From Ruminococcaceae bacterium HV4-5-B5C (lineage in GTDB: Bacteria > Bacillota > Clostridia > Oscillospirales > Acutalibacteraceae), in the NCBI GenBank assembly GCA_900184925.1, contig FXYJ02000010.1, positions 1-64,000 of the forward strand: a stretch of DNA of 64,000 nucleotides, written 5' to 3'. Each line of letters opens with the position of its first letter. Positions within the stretch are counted from its first letter, which is position 1. Below, piece after piece: positions 17,365 to 24,624 of the stretch. The position numbers were made by a program, and so were the translations under genes. The notes below the pieces were generated by a model. It was not told where the DNA came from, did not search any database, and saw only the letters and a program-made list of their open reading frames with translations.

Positions 17365-17394
17365 GGGTCTGATTGAGGAATCAGACCCTTTTTT
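17365..17394 (+). terminator. Terminator/attenuator before the membrane protein gene
   Basis: GGGTCTGATT and AATCAGACCC form a 10-bp perfect stem with a GAGG loop, followed by six T residues. It lies 26 bp before the start at 17421, similar to the arrangement in front of parA. Confidence 0.8.
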
Positions 17395-17408
17395 CATGTC
17401 TGAATGAA
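17388..17408 (+). repeat. Direct repeat, copy 2 (CTTTTTTCATGTCTGAAT...)
   Basis: Second copy of the 21-bp repeat found at 16054-16074; together they bracket the dehydrogenase insertion. Confidence 0.6.
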
Positions 17409-17420
17409 GGAGGAAACCAC

Positions 17421-18008
17421 ATGACAACTGAAAAAATCAACGAAAACAGGCGCGGGAAGGAGGATGAAAAGCGAAAACGCAAATGGCCGTACATTCTTGC
17501 GATTCTTTTGCTGTTACTGCTTCTCCTGCTGCTTTTACTTCGAAGTTGCGGGAATCAGCACCCCTGCCCATGTCCGTCGCCATCCAGTTCCGTGTCCTCG
17601 TCGTCTGTGCCGTCCCTAAACGATACTGGGAACGCAGAACCGGGAAGCAGCAGCACCCCGTCGCGGCAGGAAATTCTGTCCCGGCTTCAAAAGCAGGAAG
17701 TCACCGTCACCGACAAGGTGAGTGCGCAGGCATCCTTTCCCAGCGGGGCAAAGGGCAGTACCGGAACATGGGAAGTGGAGAATCCGACTTCCAACACCGT
17801 CATCATGCAATGTGTAATCGTACTGAATGGCAAGACAATAGCGAAATCCGCGCCGATCTATCCGGGGCAGCACATCGACGGCCTCACACTTTCCCGGCAG
17901 GTTTCATCCGGGAATTACAGCGTGACAGCAACCATCCAGTATTACAGCAAAGATACAAAGGCTTACCTCGGCATGGCCGACTACAAAATTCATCTCTCCG
18001 TTTCGTAA
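17421..18008 (+). CDS. Single-pass membrane protein with exported C-terminal domain
   Basis: A 195-residue protein, not assigned to a family. A charged cytoplasmic N-terminus (residues 1-22, rich in Lys, Arg and Glu) precedes one membrane segment of almost pure leucine (about 24-40) ending RSCG. A Pro/Ser-rich linker (CPCPSPSSSVSSSSVPS) is followed by a beta-rich extracellular domain of about 100 residues from TVTDKVSAQASF to the end. The start at 17421 has AAGGAGG eight bases upstream. It is followed by two exported proteins on the same strand and may anchor or assemble them at the surface. Confidence 0.8.
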   Translation: MTTEKINENRRGKEDEKRKRKWPYILAILLLLLLLLLLLLRSCGNQHPCPCPSPSSSVSSSSVPSLNDTGNAEPGSSSTPSRQEILSRLQKQEVTVTDKVSAQASFPSGAKGSTGTWEVENPTSNTVIMQCVIVLNGKTIAKSAPIYPGQHIDGLTLSRQVSSGNYSVTATIQYYSKDTKAYLGMADYKIHLSVS

Positions 18009-18054
18009 TCAGCCGCTTTTGCGGTTGAAATAAAAACATGCAGGAGGTTTTCTA

Positions 18055-18645
18055 ATGAAAAACAGGTTCAGAAAGATCCTCGCGGGCATCGTCACCTTTG
18101 CCGTACTCGGCGTGACGGCGGCAGTTCCGGCGTTCGCCGCCGACAAAACCGACACCGGCACGGGCAGCATCACGGGGAACGTGACGATCAACGGTTCCAT
18201 CTCGCCGCTGACTATTTCCGTCACGCATCCGATCAATGTGGCCTACGCCATCAGCCCGGATGTCGAAACCTTTACCTCACCCGACATCAAAGTGACCAAC
18301 AACACTAAAGTCGCAGTGATCGCCACGGTGGAATCCCTGAAAGCCACTTCGGGCGGCTCTCTTACCTTCACCGATGTCGATCCGTCCGCAAAAGCGTGGC
18401 GTTCGCTCAACCTCGCGGATTCAAAAAAGTACATCGCGCTCGGTATTGCGGCAAAGGGCAATTCCGGCTGGAGCAGCGGGTACAGCACTTCCACCCATTG
18501 GGCGGTGAATGATTCGCCGTTACAGGTCGGGACGCTGAATCCGAACACTTCCGGCGCGCTGTCCCTGACGGCGGATTACGGCCTCGCGTTCGACGGGGCG
18601 TACACGGCCAACCATCAGCTTGTTTTCCAGTTCCAGCTTGCATAA
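18055..18645 (+). CDS. Secreted protein sharing a C-terminal module with the next gene
   Basis: A 196-residue protein with a clear Sec signal peptide (KNRFRKILAGIVTFAVLG ... PAFA, cleavage about residue 29). The mature part contains ITISVTHP-like segments (SPLTISVTHPINVAYAIS), TFTSPDIKVTNNTKVAV and LSLTADYGLAFDGAY, a beta-sandwich-like pattern. The same module, in the same order, forms the C-terminus of the protein encoded at 18713. No sortase motif or lipobox is visible. AGGAGG lies 7-8 bases upstream. A subunit of a surface assembly is possible, but function is unknown. Confidence 0.82.
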   Translation: MKNRFRKILAGIVTFAVLGVTAAVPAFAADKTDTGTGSITGNVTINGSISPLTISVTHPINVAYAISPDVETFTSPDIKVTNNTKVAVIATVESLKATSGGSLTFTDVDPSAKAWRSLNLADSKKYIALGIAAKGNSGWSSGYSTSTHWAVNDSPLQVGTLNPNTSGALSLTADYGLAFDGAYTANHQLVFQFQLA

Positions 18646-18662
18646 AAACAGAAGTGCGGGAA

Positions 18663-18685
18663 TTGGCCGGGATTTTCCCGGCCAA
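18663..18685 (+). repeat. Intercistronic hairpin
   Basis: TTGGCCGGGA and TCCCGGCCAA form a 10-bp perfect stem with a TTT loop between two exported-protein genes. Without a T run it is more likely an RNA-processing or stability element than a terminator. Confidence 0.5.
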
Positions 18686-18712
18686 CCTTCCTCGCCGAAA
18701 GGAGGCTTCTAT

Positions 18713-20575
18713 TTGAGGCAATCATTCAGGCGGCTTTTTCTCGTCCCTCTGCTTGCCGCCGAGGTTCTGCTGTCCGGCGCTTCGCCTGCGTTCGCGGCCT
18801 CCGCCGCGCCGGTTCTGACGCTGACCGCGACGCCGAACCCGTCCGGGAATTATGTGGCGCTGAACTGGACGAACAGCGACAAAAGCCAGCCGTACAGCTA
18901 CATGCTCTATTCCAAGTCCGCGCATGAATCGACCTTCCAGAGCATCCCTGCCAAAGACAGCGCGAAGGTTCTGAACATCTATCCCGTTGTCACACCGACC
19001 GTTTCCTTTACGACATGGCAAGGAAAGAGTTACACCCTGCCGAAGTCGGCATCGCTCAAAATGTGGATGGAAACGCCGAACGAGTACGATTCCAAAGGGT
19101 ACGGCAAGGGCCTCATTTTCGTGGATACCGTGTCGATTTCCAATTTCAACGCCAACCCGGACGCTTACCTGAAAAACGCGGACGGCAGCTACAAATACGA
19201 CGTGCTGTATTTCGGAGCGTGGGATTCCAATGGGAATCAGGACTTAACCGCTACTGCGGAAACAAAGACCGACGCGTTTATCAAGACCGGACGCGGCGTC
19301 CTGTTCGGACACGACACGATGGTAGATAACGACCGAATTTCCATGCCGAATTTTTTCAAGCTTGCCCACTACTGCAATATTCAGACCATCCCCCAATACA
19401 CGATACTCGGTGGTACACAGATCAAAGTTGCCAAAAAGGGTCTGCTCACCAACTATCCGTGGAAAATCGGAGATGTGGGTACGGTCCTGAATGTTCCGAT
19501 GTCCCATTCCAATCAGCTCGCTTTTGGGGATGTCTGGATGACGTATCAGCAGCCATACACCTATAACGGCAGCGCAGAGGCAACCGGTTCCGGCGGGCAA
19601 GGCACCAACACCTTTTATCTGACAAGCTGGTCGAACTGTGCCATGATTCAGACCGGCCATTCCGACAGCGAGGCAACGCCGGACGAACAGCGTGTTACGG
19701 CAAATACTCTGTTTTACCTTGCGCAGATTACGACCGACACAAGCTGGAATGACCACAAGGGACAGGACTTGGATGCGCCGGACAAACCGGCTATTCCAAG
19801 TGTCACGCACAATCCCGACCGAACGAAGTATACCGCTAATTATTCTTCGCAGGACAACGCGACCGGCTATCAATATTACGTGGAGGCCACCGGCCAGAAC
19901 GACGGCGCAAAATATGATTCCCAGGTTATATCGACATCCCTAAAAACAGGCATGAAGGGTTATTCCATTGTGGTGGACGACAGCCCCGATACCGTCCCGG
20001 ACGGGAGCATTACGACCACATCGGACAGCTACACTTTTTCCCGCCCATCCGGTAGCAAATTTTACATTCATATCGCGGCCGTAGACAAGGCCGGAAACCT
20101 CTCGGCTGTCGCACACTTCCATACAGATGAACTCGTCTCCGTGACGCATCCGGTCAGTATCGGCTATTTCATCGACCCAAACAGCGATACGCCGTTCACC
20201 GCGCCGGACATCCCGATCACCAATCATTCCAATTTCCCCGTCCGGGTTTCCGTCGCGGGGCTAAAAGCAACCGCAGGAATCGGTGATGCCTCCCCCACGT
20301 CATATTCGGATTGGAACAGCCTGACGGCGGCACAGACTGGAAGAGGCATGGCACTCGGCGTAGGAATTGGTAAAGCAGCCGGTTCAGGCTGGGCGAAGGT
20401 TAATCGGGACACTCCCGTTTATGGGGACAACCTCACGTCGGAAGTCCTGCTAGGGACGCTCGGCACGAACGGAGCATCCGGAAATCTGGCGCTTACCGCC
20501 AAATTTGGTCTGGCATGGGCGAACGTGCGAACTGTTTCTCATCAACTGACGCTGGATTTTAATATTGGAGATTAG
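18713..20575 (+). CDS. Large secreted protein: FN3-like, amidotransferase-fold-like and shared C-terminal modules
   Basis: A 620-residue exported protein. It starts at TTG 18713 with AAAGGAGG seven bases upstream. A signal peptide (RRLFLVPLLAAEVLLSGASP) is cut near AFA-A. Next come an FN3-like region (LTATPNPSGNYVALNW), a domain with DVLYFGAWDSNGNQDLT and FIKTGRGVLFGHDT that resembles DUF5057 proteins, a second FN3-like region (TGYQYYVEAT ... IAAVDKAGNLSAVAHF), and about 150 residues homologous to the preceding protein (SVTHPVSIGYFIDPN ... LALTAKFGLAW). No membrane anchor or sortase motif is seen. An adhesin or surface filament role is an inference. The stop overlaps the convergent hxlR gene by 4 bp. 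Confidence 0.82.
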   Translation: MRQSFRRLFLVPLLAAEVLLSGASPAFAASAAPVLTLTATPNPSGNYVALNWTNSDKSQPYSYMLYSKSAHESTFQSIPAKDSAKVLNIYPVVTPTVSFTTWQGKSYTLPKSASLKMWMETPNEYDSKGYGKGLIFVDTVSISNFNANPDAYLKNADGSYKYDVLYFGAWDSNGNQDLTATAETKTDAFIKTGRGVLFGHDTMVDNDRISMPNFFKLAHYCNIQTIPQYTILGGTQIKVAKKGLLTNYPWKIGDVGTVLNVPMSHSNQLAFGDVWMTYQQPYTYNGSAEATGSGGQGTNTFYLTSWSNCAMIQTGHSDSEATPDEQRVTANTLFYLAQITTDTSWNDHKGQDLDAPDKPAIPSVTHNPDRTKYTANYSSQDNATGYQYYVEATGQNDGAKYDSQVISTSLKTGMKGYSIVVDDSPDTVPDGSITTTSDSYTFSRPSGSKFYIHIAAVDKAGNLSAVAHFHTDELVSVTHPVSIGYFIDPNSDTPFTAPDIPITNHSNFPVRVSVAGLKATAGIGDASPTSYSDWNSLTAAQTGRGMALGVGIGKAAGSGWAKVNRDTPVYGDNLTSEVLLGTLGTNGASGNLALTAKFGLAWANVRTVSHQLTLDFNIGD

Positions 20576-20922
20576 TCTGTATTGGGTTTTCCGTCCGGAT
20601 ATTGTTTTTTGTACCTCTTTCCCCATTGGCAGAGTACGTCAAAAATAGGGCGGATACTTTCACCCAGTGGGGTCAGGCCGTATTCTACTCGGGGCGGAAC
20701 TTCGGCATAAACGTGCCGGTAAACCAATCCATCGTTTTCCATTTCACGCAGCTGCTGGGTCAGCGTCTTCTGCGTAATATGCGGCAGGAATCTCTGCAAC
20801 TCATTAAACCGCTTTCTGCCTTCAATCAGATGCCACAGGATGGGGATTTTCCATTTTCCTGTAATCATGTTCATGCCGATTTCAAGAGGGCATCCTTCCT
20901 CAATATTCTGTAATTTTGCCAT
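20572..20922 (-). CDS. HxlR-family transcriptional regulator
   Basis: A 116-residue winged-helix protein. Family features: CPLEIGMNMITGKWKIPILW at residues about 11-30, GRKRFNELQRFLPHITQKTL, LREMENDGLVYRHVYAEVPPRVEYGLT and a C-terminal helix. HxlR proteins often respond to aldehydes or electrophiles and control adjacent detoxification genes. It is divergent from the amidohydrolase gene, with about 120 bp between them, so that gene is its likely target. Of two adjacent ATGs the second (20922) has better AGGTG spacing. Confidence 0.9.
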   Translation of the reverse strand: MAKLQNIEEGCPLEIGMNMITGKWKIPILWHLIEGRKRFNELQRFLPHITQKTLTQQLREMENDGLVYRHVYAEVPPRVEYGLTPLGESIRPIFDVLCQWGKRYKKQYPDGKPNTD

Positions 20923-21041
20923 CATTTCACCTGCATTTCCATGCTCATCGTATCATAAAGGATACCCTGTTTCAATAAGGTGCGTACTTACAGTTGAAAA
21001 GAATGAATGATAGAATCAGGATCAGAAAGAAGGTATTGAAT

Positions 21042-21833
21042 ATGATTATCGACAGTCATGAGCATGTTATTTTGCCCACCGAAAAGCAATTGGGAAATAT
21101 GGATAAAGCCGGGGTGGATAAAACCATTCTGTTTACTACCACGCCACATCCCGAAAAGGCACACAATCTCGCGGAATTTGAACAGGAATTTCAATCCCTG
21201 AATGTCATTTTATCAGGTCATTTCAATAAAGAAGAGCGATGCCGCAACGTAAAGCAAACGATTGATGAATTACGTCAGGTACTGAAAACACACTCTGACC
21301 GCTTTTACGGATTTGGGATGGTTCCGTTTTCCCTGACTGACGGAGAAACGGCGGCGTGGGTGGCGGAAAACATCGTATCCAATGGTTTGAAAGGAATCGG
21401 TGAAATCTCACCAGCAGGTGGGACGGTTAAACTTCTGTCTCCGATTTTTAAGGCTGCATCCCAATACGGCCGTCTGCCGGTCTGGCTCCATACGTTTCAT
21501 CCCGTCACAAGGGATGATATCATGGAAATTGCGGCGCTGTGCGGCCAGTTTCCGAATGTGCCGGTGATTTTCGGCCATATGGGCGGTGTCAACTGGCTGG
21601 ATGTAATCCATCTTGCCAAAGAGCACCCGAATGTCTACCTTGACCTATCTGCTACTTTTACGGTATTTGCACCCCGCTTCGCCATGCAGGAGTTACCGGA
21701 GCGTACACTGTTTAGCTCCGATGCCCCTTATGGCGACCCTCTTTTGTCCAAAAAAATGGTTGAACAGCTGAGTCCAAGCCGGGAAGTGACGGAAAGAGTG
21801 TTGGGTGGCAATATTCTGGAATTACTCATGTGA
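21042..21833 (+). CDS. Amidohydrolase-2-type metal-dependent hydrolase
   Basis: A 263-residue TIM-barrel protein. The N-terminal metal motif reads MIIDSHEHV (DxHxH), followed by WLHTFHPV with a candidate metal-binding His, VIFGHMGG, YLDLSA and the C-terminal SSDAPYGDP with the conserved Asp. These are features of the amidohydrolase-2 superfamily, which includes decarboxylases and lactone hydrolases. The start at 21042 places the metal motif at the N-terminus; AGAAGG lies eight bases upstream. Presumed HxlR control and proximity to a carboxymuconolactone-decarboxylase-like gene hint at catabolism or detoxification of small aromatic or electrophilic compounds, unproven. Confidence 0.85.
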   Translation: MIIDSHEHVILPTEKQLGNMDKAGVDKTILFTTTPHPEKAHNLAEFEQEFQSLNVILSGHFNKEERCRNVKQTIDELRQVLKTHSDRFYGFGMVPFSLTDGETAAWVAENIVSNGLKGIGEISPAGGTVKLLSPIFKAASQYGRLPVWLHTFHPVTRDDIMEIAALCGQFPNVPVIFGHMGGVNWLDVIHLAKEHPNVYLDLSATFTVFAPRFAMQELPERTLFSSDAPYGDPLLSKKMVEQLSPSREVTERVLGGNILELLM

Positions 21834-21869
21834 ATAAAACGTTGAGGCAGGTTGGCATTTAGCGCAAAA

Positions 21870-22238
21870 TTATACTTTGGCGGCGTTAATTTTTTCTTCG
21901 TAGGTTTTCATTTTTTCATCCAGATGTTTCAAATTAGCGTCCCAGCTTTCCTTTTGCGCGACAACATAACTGCGGTGTTCCTTGAGCATCTCCAGCCGCT
22001 CCCGCAGTGTGGAATCACCCTGATATCGCAGAACGGCATACCGTCTGATCTGCTTAATAGGCATTCCGGTTTCCTTCAGCCGCTTGATGAAAGCGATCCA
22101 TTGGATATCTAAATCCGTATACTTTCGCCTGCCCGAACTGTCGCGCTCAACAACGATTAACTTCTCTTTTTCATAGTAACGCAACGTATCGATGCTTATC
22201 CCCGAAAGCTTTGAGGATTCACCAATAGAATAGAACAT
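21870..22238 (-). CDS. MerR-family transcriptional regulator
   Basis: A 122-residue protein. The N-terminal MerR HTH is clear: YSIGESSKLSGISIDTLRYYEKEKLI, then RKYTDLDIQWIAFIKRLKETGMPIKQIRRY, followed by a coiled-coil helix. There is no metal-binding cysteine cluster, so an organic or redox signal is likelier than a metal. The start at 22238 has GGAGGG. It is divergent from the CMD gene, and the shared promoter has the 19-bp spacer that MerR proteins act on, so this is probably a direct regulator. Confidence 0.92.
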   Translation of the reverse strand: MFYSIGESSKLSGISIDTLRYYEKEKLIVVERDSSGRRKYTDLDIQWIAFIKRLKETGMPIKQIRRYAVLRYQGDSTLRERLEMLKEHRSYVVAQKESWDANLKHLDEKMKTYEEKINAAKV

Positions 22239-22260
22239 ACGATTCCCTCCAAACAAATAC

Positions 22261-22291
22261 TTGACATGGAGTAAGCTCCAGGTTGTATGCT
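22261..22291 (+). promoter_or_regulatory. MerR-type promoter with 19-bp spacer
   Basis: The -35 TTGACA (22261-22266) and -10 TATGCT (22286-22291) are 19 bp apart. The spacer contains the palindrome GGAG-TAAG-CTCC (22268-22279). Over-long spacers with a dyad are the hallmark of promoters activated by MerR-family DNA distortion. Confidence 0.85.
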
Positions 22292-22322
22292 CTTACTATA
22301 CTATAAAAGGAGAGCGACCACA

Positions 22323-22712
22323 ATGGAAACAGATCGTTATGAAAAAGGTGCTGCGAGGCTTGCCGAAGTCGATGGCATGGGAGGAAAAAACGTCGTCGAG
22401 TCTTTGAAGGACATCGCCCCGGATCTTGGGCGTTACATTGTTGAATTTGCATTTGGAGATATCTACCGCCGAGAGGGATTGAGCCTGCAGGAGCGTGAAC
22501 TGATCACAATTGTAAGTCTGCTTACGACAGGCGGATGTGAACCGCAGCTGGAAGTGCACATAAACGGAGCCCTGAATGTAGGCATCCCACCCCGAAAAAT
22601 CGTGGAGTCGTTTATTCAGTGCATTCCATATACCGGATTTCCGAAAGTACTCAATGCGGTTACCGTCGCTAAGGAAGTCTTCGACAGCCGCAAACTTAAA
22701 ATAGCAGACTAA
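22323..22712 (+). CDS. Carboxymuconolactone decarboxylase-family protein
   Basis: A 129-residue protein of the AhpD/CMD fold. The core segment FAFGDIYRREGLSLQERELITIVSL, then GCEPQLEVHINGALNVG and ESFIQCIPYTGFPKVLNAV match gamma-carboxymuconolactone decarboxylase-like proteins. It lacks the CxxC of AhpD, so peroxidase activity is unlikely. AGGAGAG lies nine bases upstream. Expression is likely driven by the MerR-type promoter at 22261-22291. The substrate is unknown. Confidence 0.88.
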   Translation: METDRYEKGAARLAEVDGMGGKNVVESLKDIAPDLGRYIVEFAFGDIYRREGLSLQERELITIVSLLTTGGCEPQLEVHINGALNVGIPPRKIVESFIQCIPYTGFPKVLNAVTVAKEVFDSRKLKIAD

Positions 22713-22730
22713 AGAATAAGCTTTTCACAA

Positions 22731-22766
22731 GAGGACCGACCGTTTTGTACGGACGGTCCTCTTTTA
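22731..22766 (+). terminator. Terminator between the CMD gene and the replication gene
   Basis: GAGGACCGACCGT (22731-22743) pairs with ACGGACGGTCCTC (22749-22761) with one mismatch, followed by TTTTAT. It lies 18 bp after the CMD stop and 30 bp before the next start. Confidence 0.75.
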
Positions 22767-22795
22767 TGCCTGCAGCCAGAAAGGAGATGTTTTGT

Positions 22796-23677
22796 ATGGC
22801 GGTTTTTCGTGTGGAGCGGACGCGGGATTATACAGTCATGAGCAACCATCACCTCAAGAACCGAGCTTTGTCCCTGAAAGCGAAAGGGCTGCTGTCCATG
22901 ATGCTCTCCCTTCCGGACAATTGGGATTACACCACGCGGGGCCTCGCCTCCATCTGCCGCGAGGGAGTGGACGCCATCGGAAAGGCGCTCAAGGAGCTGG
23001 AAAGTGCGGGCTATATGGAACGCCGCCAGCTTCGCGGCAAAAACGGGCGCATCACGGATACCGAATACACCATCTATGAACAGCCGCGAAAATCACCGGG
23101 TACGCCTTTTCCGGATACGGATTCACCAGATACGGAAAAGCCGTATCTGGATAACCCGGATATGGAGAAACCGGATACGGAAAATCCCGCGCAATTAAAT
23201 ACTAAGGGAACTAATATCCCTAAAAAATCAAATACGTATGGAGCAAATACGTATCAATCCAATCCGGCAGACCGAAAACCGGAGGCCGTTACACCGGCTG
23301 ATGCGATGGATGCGACGGATGCCTACCGCGAAATCATCAAAGAGAATATTTCCTACGATGTCCTGCGGCAGAGATGCGACCCGGAGCATCTGGACGAAAT
23401 CATGGGCATTATGCTCGACACCGTGTGCAGCCGGAAAAAGGAGATTCGGATCGCCGGTGAGGACATGCCCGCCGAAACGGTGAAAAGCAGGCTTTTGAAG
23501 CTCGACGACAGCCACATCGAATATGTGTTGGAGTGTCTGGATAAAAACACCACTGATGTCCGCAACATCCGAAGCTACATTCTGACCGCGCTGTATCAGG
23601 CTCCAACCACCATCAGCAGCTACTACTCGGCGCTGGTCAATCACGACATGTACGGAAGCGGCCCGCCCGGACGGTAA
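22796..23677 (+). CDS. Replication-initiator-like protein (N-terminal wHTH, C-terminal DUF6017-type)
   Basis: A 293-residue protein. The N-terminal winged helix, from FRVERTRDYTVMSNHHLKN through DNWDYTTRGLASICREGVDAI and ALKELESAGYMERRQ, is the RepA-like DNA-binding domain common in clostridial elements. A Pro/Asp linker with a repeated PD(T/M)EKP-type unit follows (about residues 105-135). The C-terminal region, AYREIIKENISYDVLRQR to SYILTALYQAP, resembles DUF6017/DnaD-like helicase-loading domains. It probably takes part in element replication or its control. The start at 22796 has AAAGGAG. It begins the long ICE transfer operon. Confidence 0.85.
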   Translation: MAVFRVERTRDYTVMSNHHLKNRALSLKAKGLLSMMLSLPDNWDYTTRGLASICREGVDAIGKALKELESAGYMERRQLRGKNGRITDTEYTIYEQPRKSPGTPFPDTDSPDTEKPYLDNPDMEKPDTENPAQLNTKGTNIPKKSNTYGANTYQSNPADRKPEAVTPADAMDATDAYREIIKENISYDVLRQRCDPEHLDEIMGIMLDTVCSRKKEIRIAGEDMPAETVKSRLLKLDDSHIEYVLECLDKNTTDVRNIRSYILTALYQAPTTISSYYSALVNHDMYGSGPPGR

Positions 23678-23732
23678 ACGTCCCGCGTGGGCTGTTTTCA
23701 TGCCCGACAAAATCGGAAAGGAGTAATTTATC

Positions 23733-24098
23733 ATGAAACGACCCCTCGCATACATCACCGCCCCGTGGAGTGCAGACGAAATAGAAAACACCGAGGACGC
23801 GGCGCGGTATTGCCGCAAAATTTACGACGCGGGCTTTTCGCCAATCTGCCCGATCCTGTTCCTGCCGCTTTTTCTCAACGACGCCATCCCGCAGGAACAC
23901 AAGGACGGCATCGACATTGCCTGCAACTTTCTGCGCCGTGCTCATGTGCTGGTGGTCTGTGGCAGAAACGTGGATGAAACCGTGAAAAACGACATCGCCA
24001 CGGCGGAACGGCTGCACATCACCGCCACCACGCTGGACGGCATTCTCACCGTCAAGGGACAGGGCCGGGAAAAGGACGCGGAAAAGGAGCGGAGGTAA
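23733..24098 (+). CDS. DUF4406-like small protein (nucleoside deoxyribosyltransferase fold)
   Basis: A 121-residue cytosolic protein. The pattern AYITAPWSADEIENTEDAARYCR, then FSPICPILFLPLFLND and VLVVCGRNVDETVKNDI is that of DUF4406/nucleoside 2-deoxyribosyltransferase-like Rossmann proteins found in phages and ICEs. Catalysis is not demonstrated. GGAAAGGAG lies before the start. It is conserved at this location between the replication gene and PcfB in related elements, to my recollection. Confidence 0.75.
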   Translation: MKRPLAYITAPWSADEIENTEDAARYCRKIYDAGFSPICPILFLPLFLNDAIPQEHKDGIDIACNFLRRAHVLVVCGRNVDETVKNDIATAERLHITATTLDGILTVKGQGREKDAEKERR

Positions 24099-24132
24099 CA
24101 TGTCGAGTTTCCGGCAAAAGGAGGTGCTTTGA

Positions 24133-24624
24133 TTGCAGGAAGAAATCGAAAACCGCTCCGTGACGCTCATCATCAGCGGCACGAAGCTCACGGGCCGGGT
24201 GCTCAAAGCAGCGATTGCCAAGTATCTGGCCCACCGGAAGGAGAAGAAAAACGCGAAAGCCCGCGCCGGTCCCGTTGTCCCCCACGGCAGGCAGACGGTG
24301 AAGCAGCTCATTGGGCAGAACGCGGGCGTCTCCAACATCAAGATCACCGACAGAAACATCCGTTCTTTTGACCGCGTGGCGCGGAAATACGGCGTGGACT
24401 ACGCCGTCAAAAAGGATCGGAGCGTGTCACCGCCAAAATATCTCGTCTTTTTCAAGGCGCGGGATGCGGACGCCCTTACCGCCGCTTTCACCGAGTTCAC
24501 GGCGAAAACGGTAAACCGGACGAAAAGGCCCTCCGTCCTCTCGAGACTCCGGCAGCTTAAGGATCTGGTCAAGGCGAATACCGTTGACCGGGTAAGGCAT
24601 AAAGAACAGGAGCGGGCGCGATGA
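24133..24624 (+). CDS. PcfB-like transfer accessory protein (DUF3801)
   Basis: A 163-residue basic protein. It starts at TTG 24133 with AAGGAGG upstream. It contains SVTLIISGTKLTGRVLKAAI, the loop TVKQLIGQNAGVSNIKITDR, and RKYGVDYAVKKDRS...YLVFFKARDADALTAAF, as in DUF3801/PcfB proteins. In pCF10 of Enterococcus, PcfB helps recruit substrate to the coupling protein PcfC. Here it directly precedes the coupling protein with a 4-bp overlap, consistent with that role. Confidence 0.85.
   Translation: MQEEIENRSVTLIISGTKLTGRVLKAAIAKYLAHRKEKKNAKARAGPVVPHGRQTVKQLIGQNAGVSNIKITDRNIRSFDRVARKYGVDYAVKKDRSVSPPKYLVFFKARDADALTAAFTEFTAKTVNRTKRPSVLSRLRQLKDLVKANTVDRVRHKEQERAR

Noticed and set aside
17483..18028. 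A second frame overlapping the leucine-rich membrane protein gene
   Set aside because: The other frame has a strong RBS, a membrane segment and an exported domain; this one has neither RBS nor domain.
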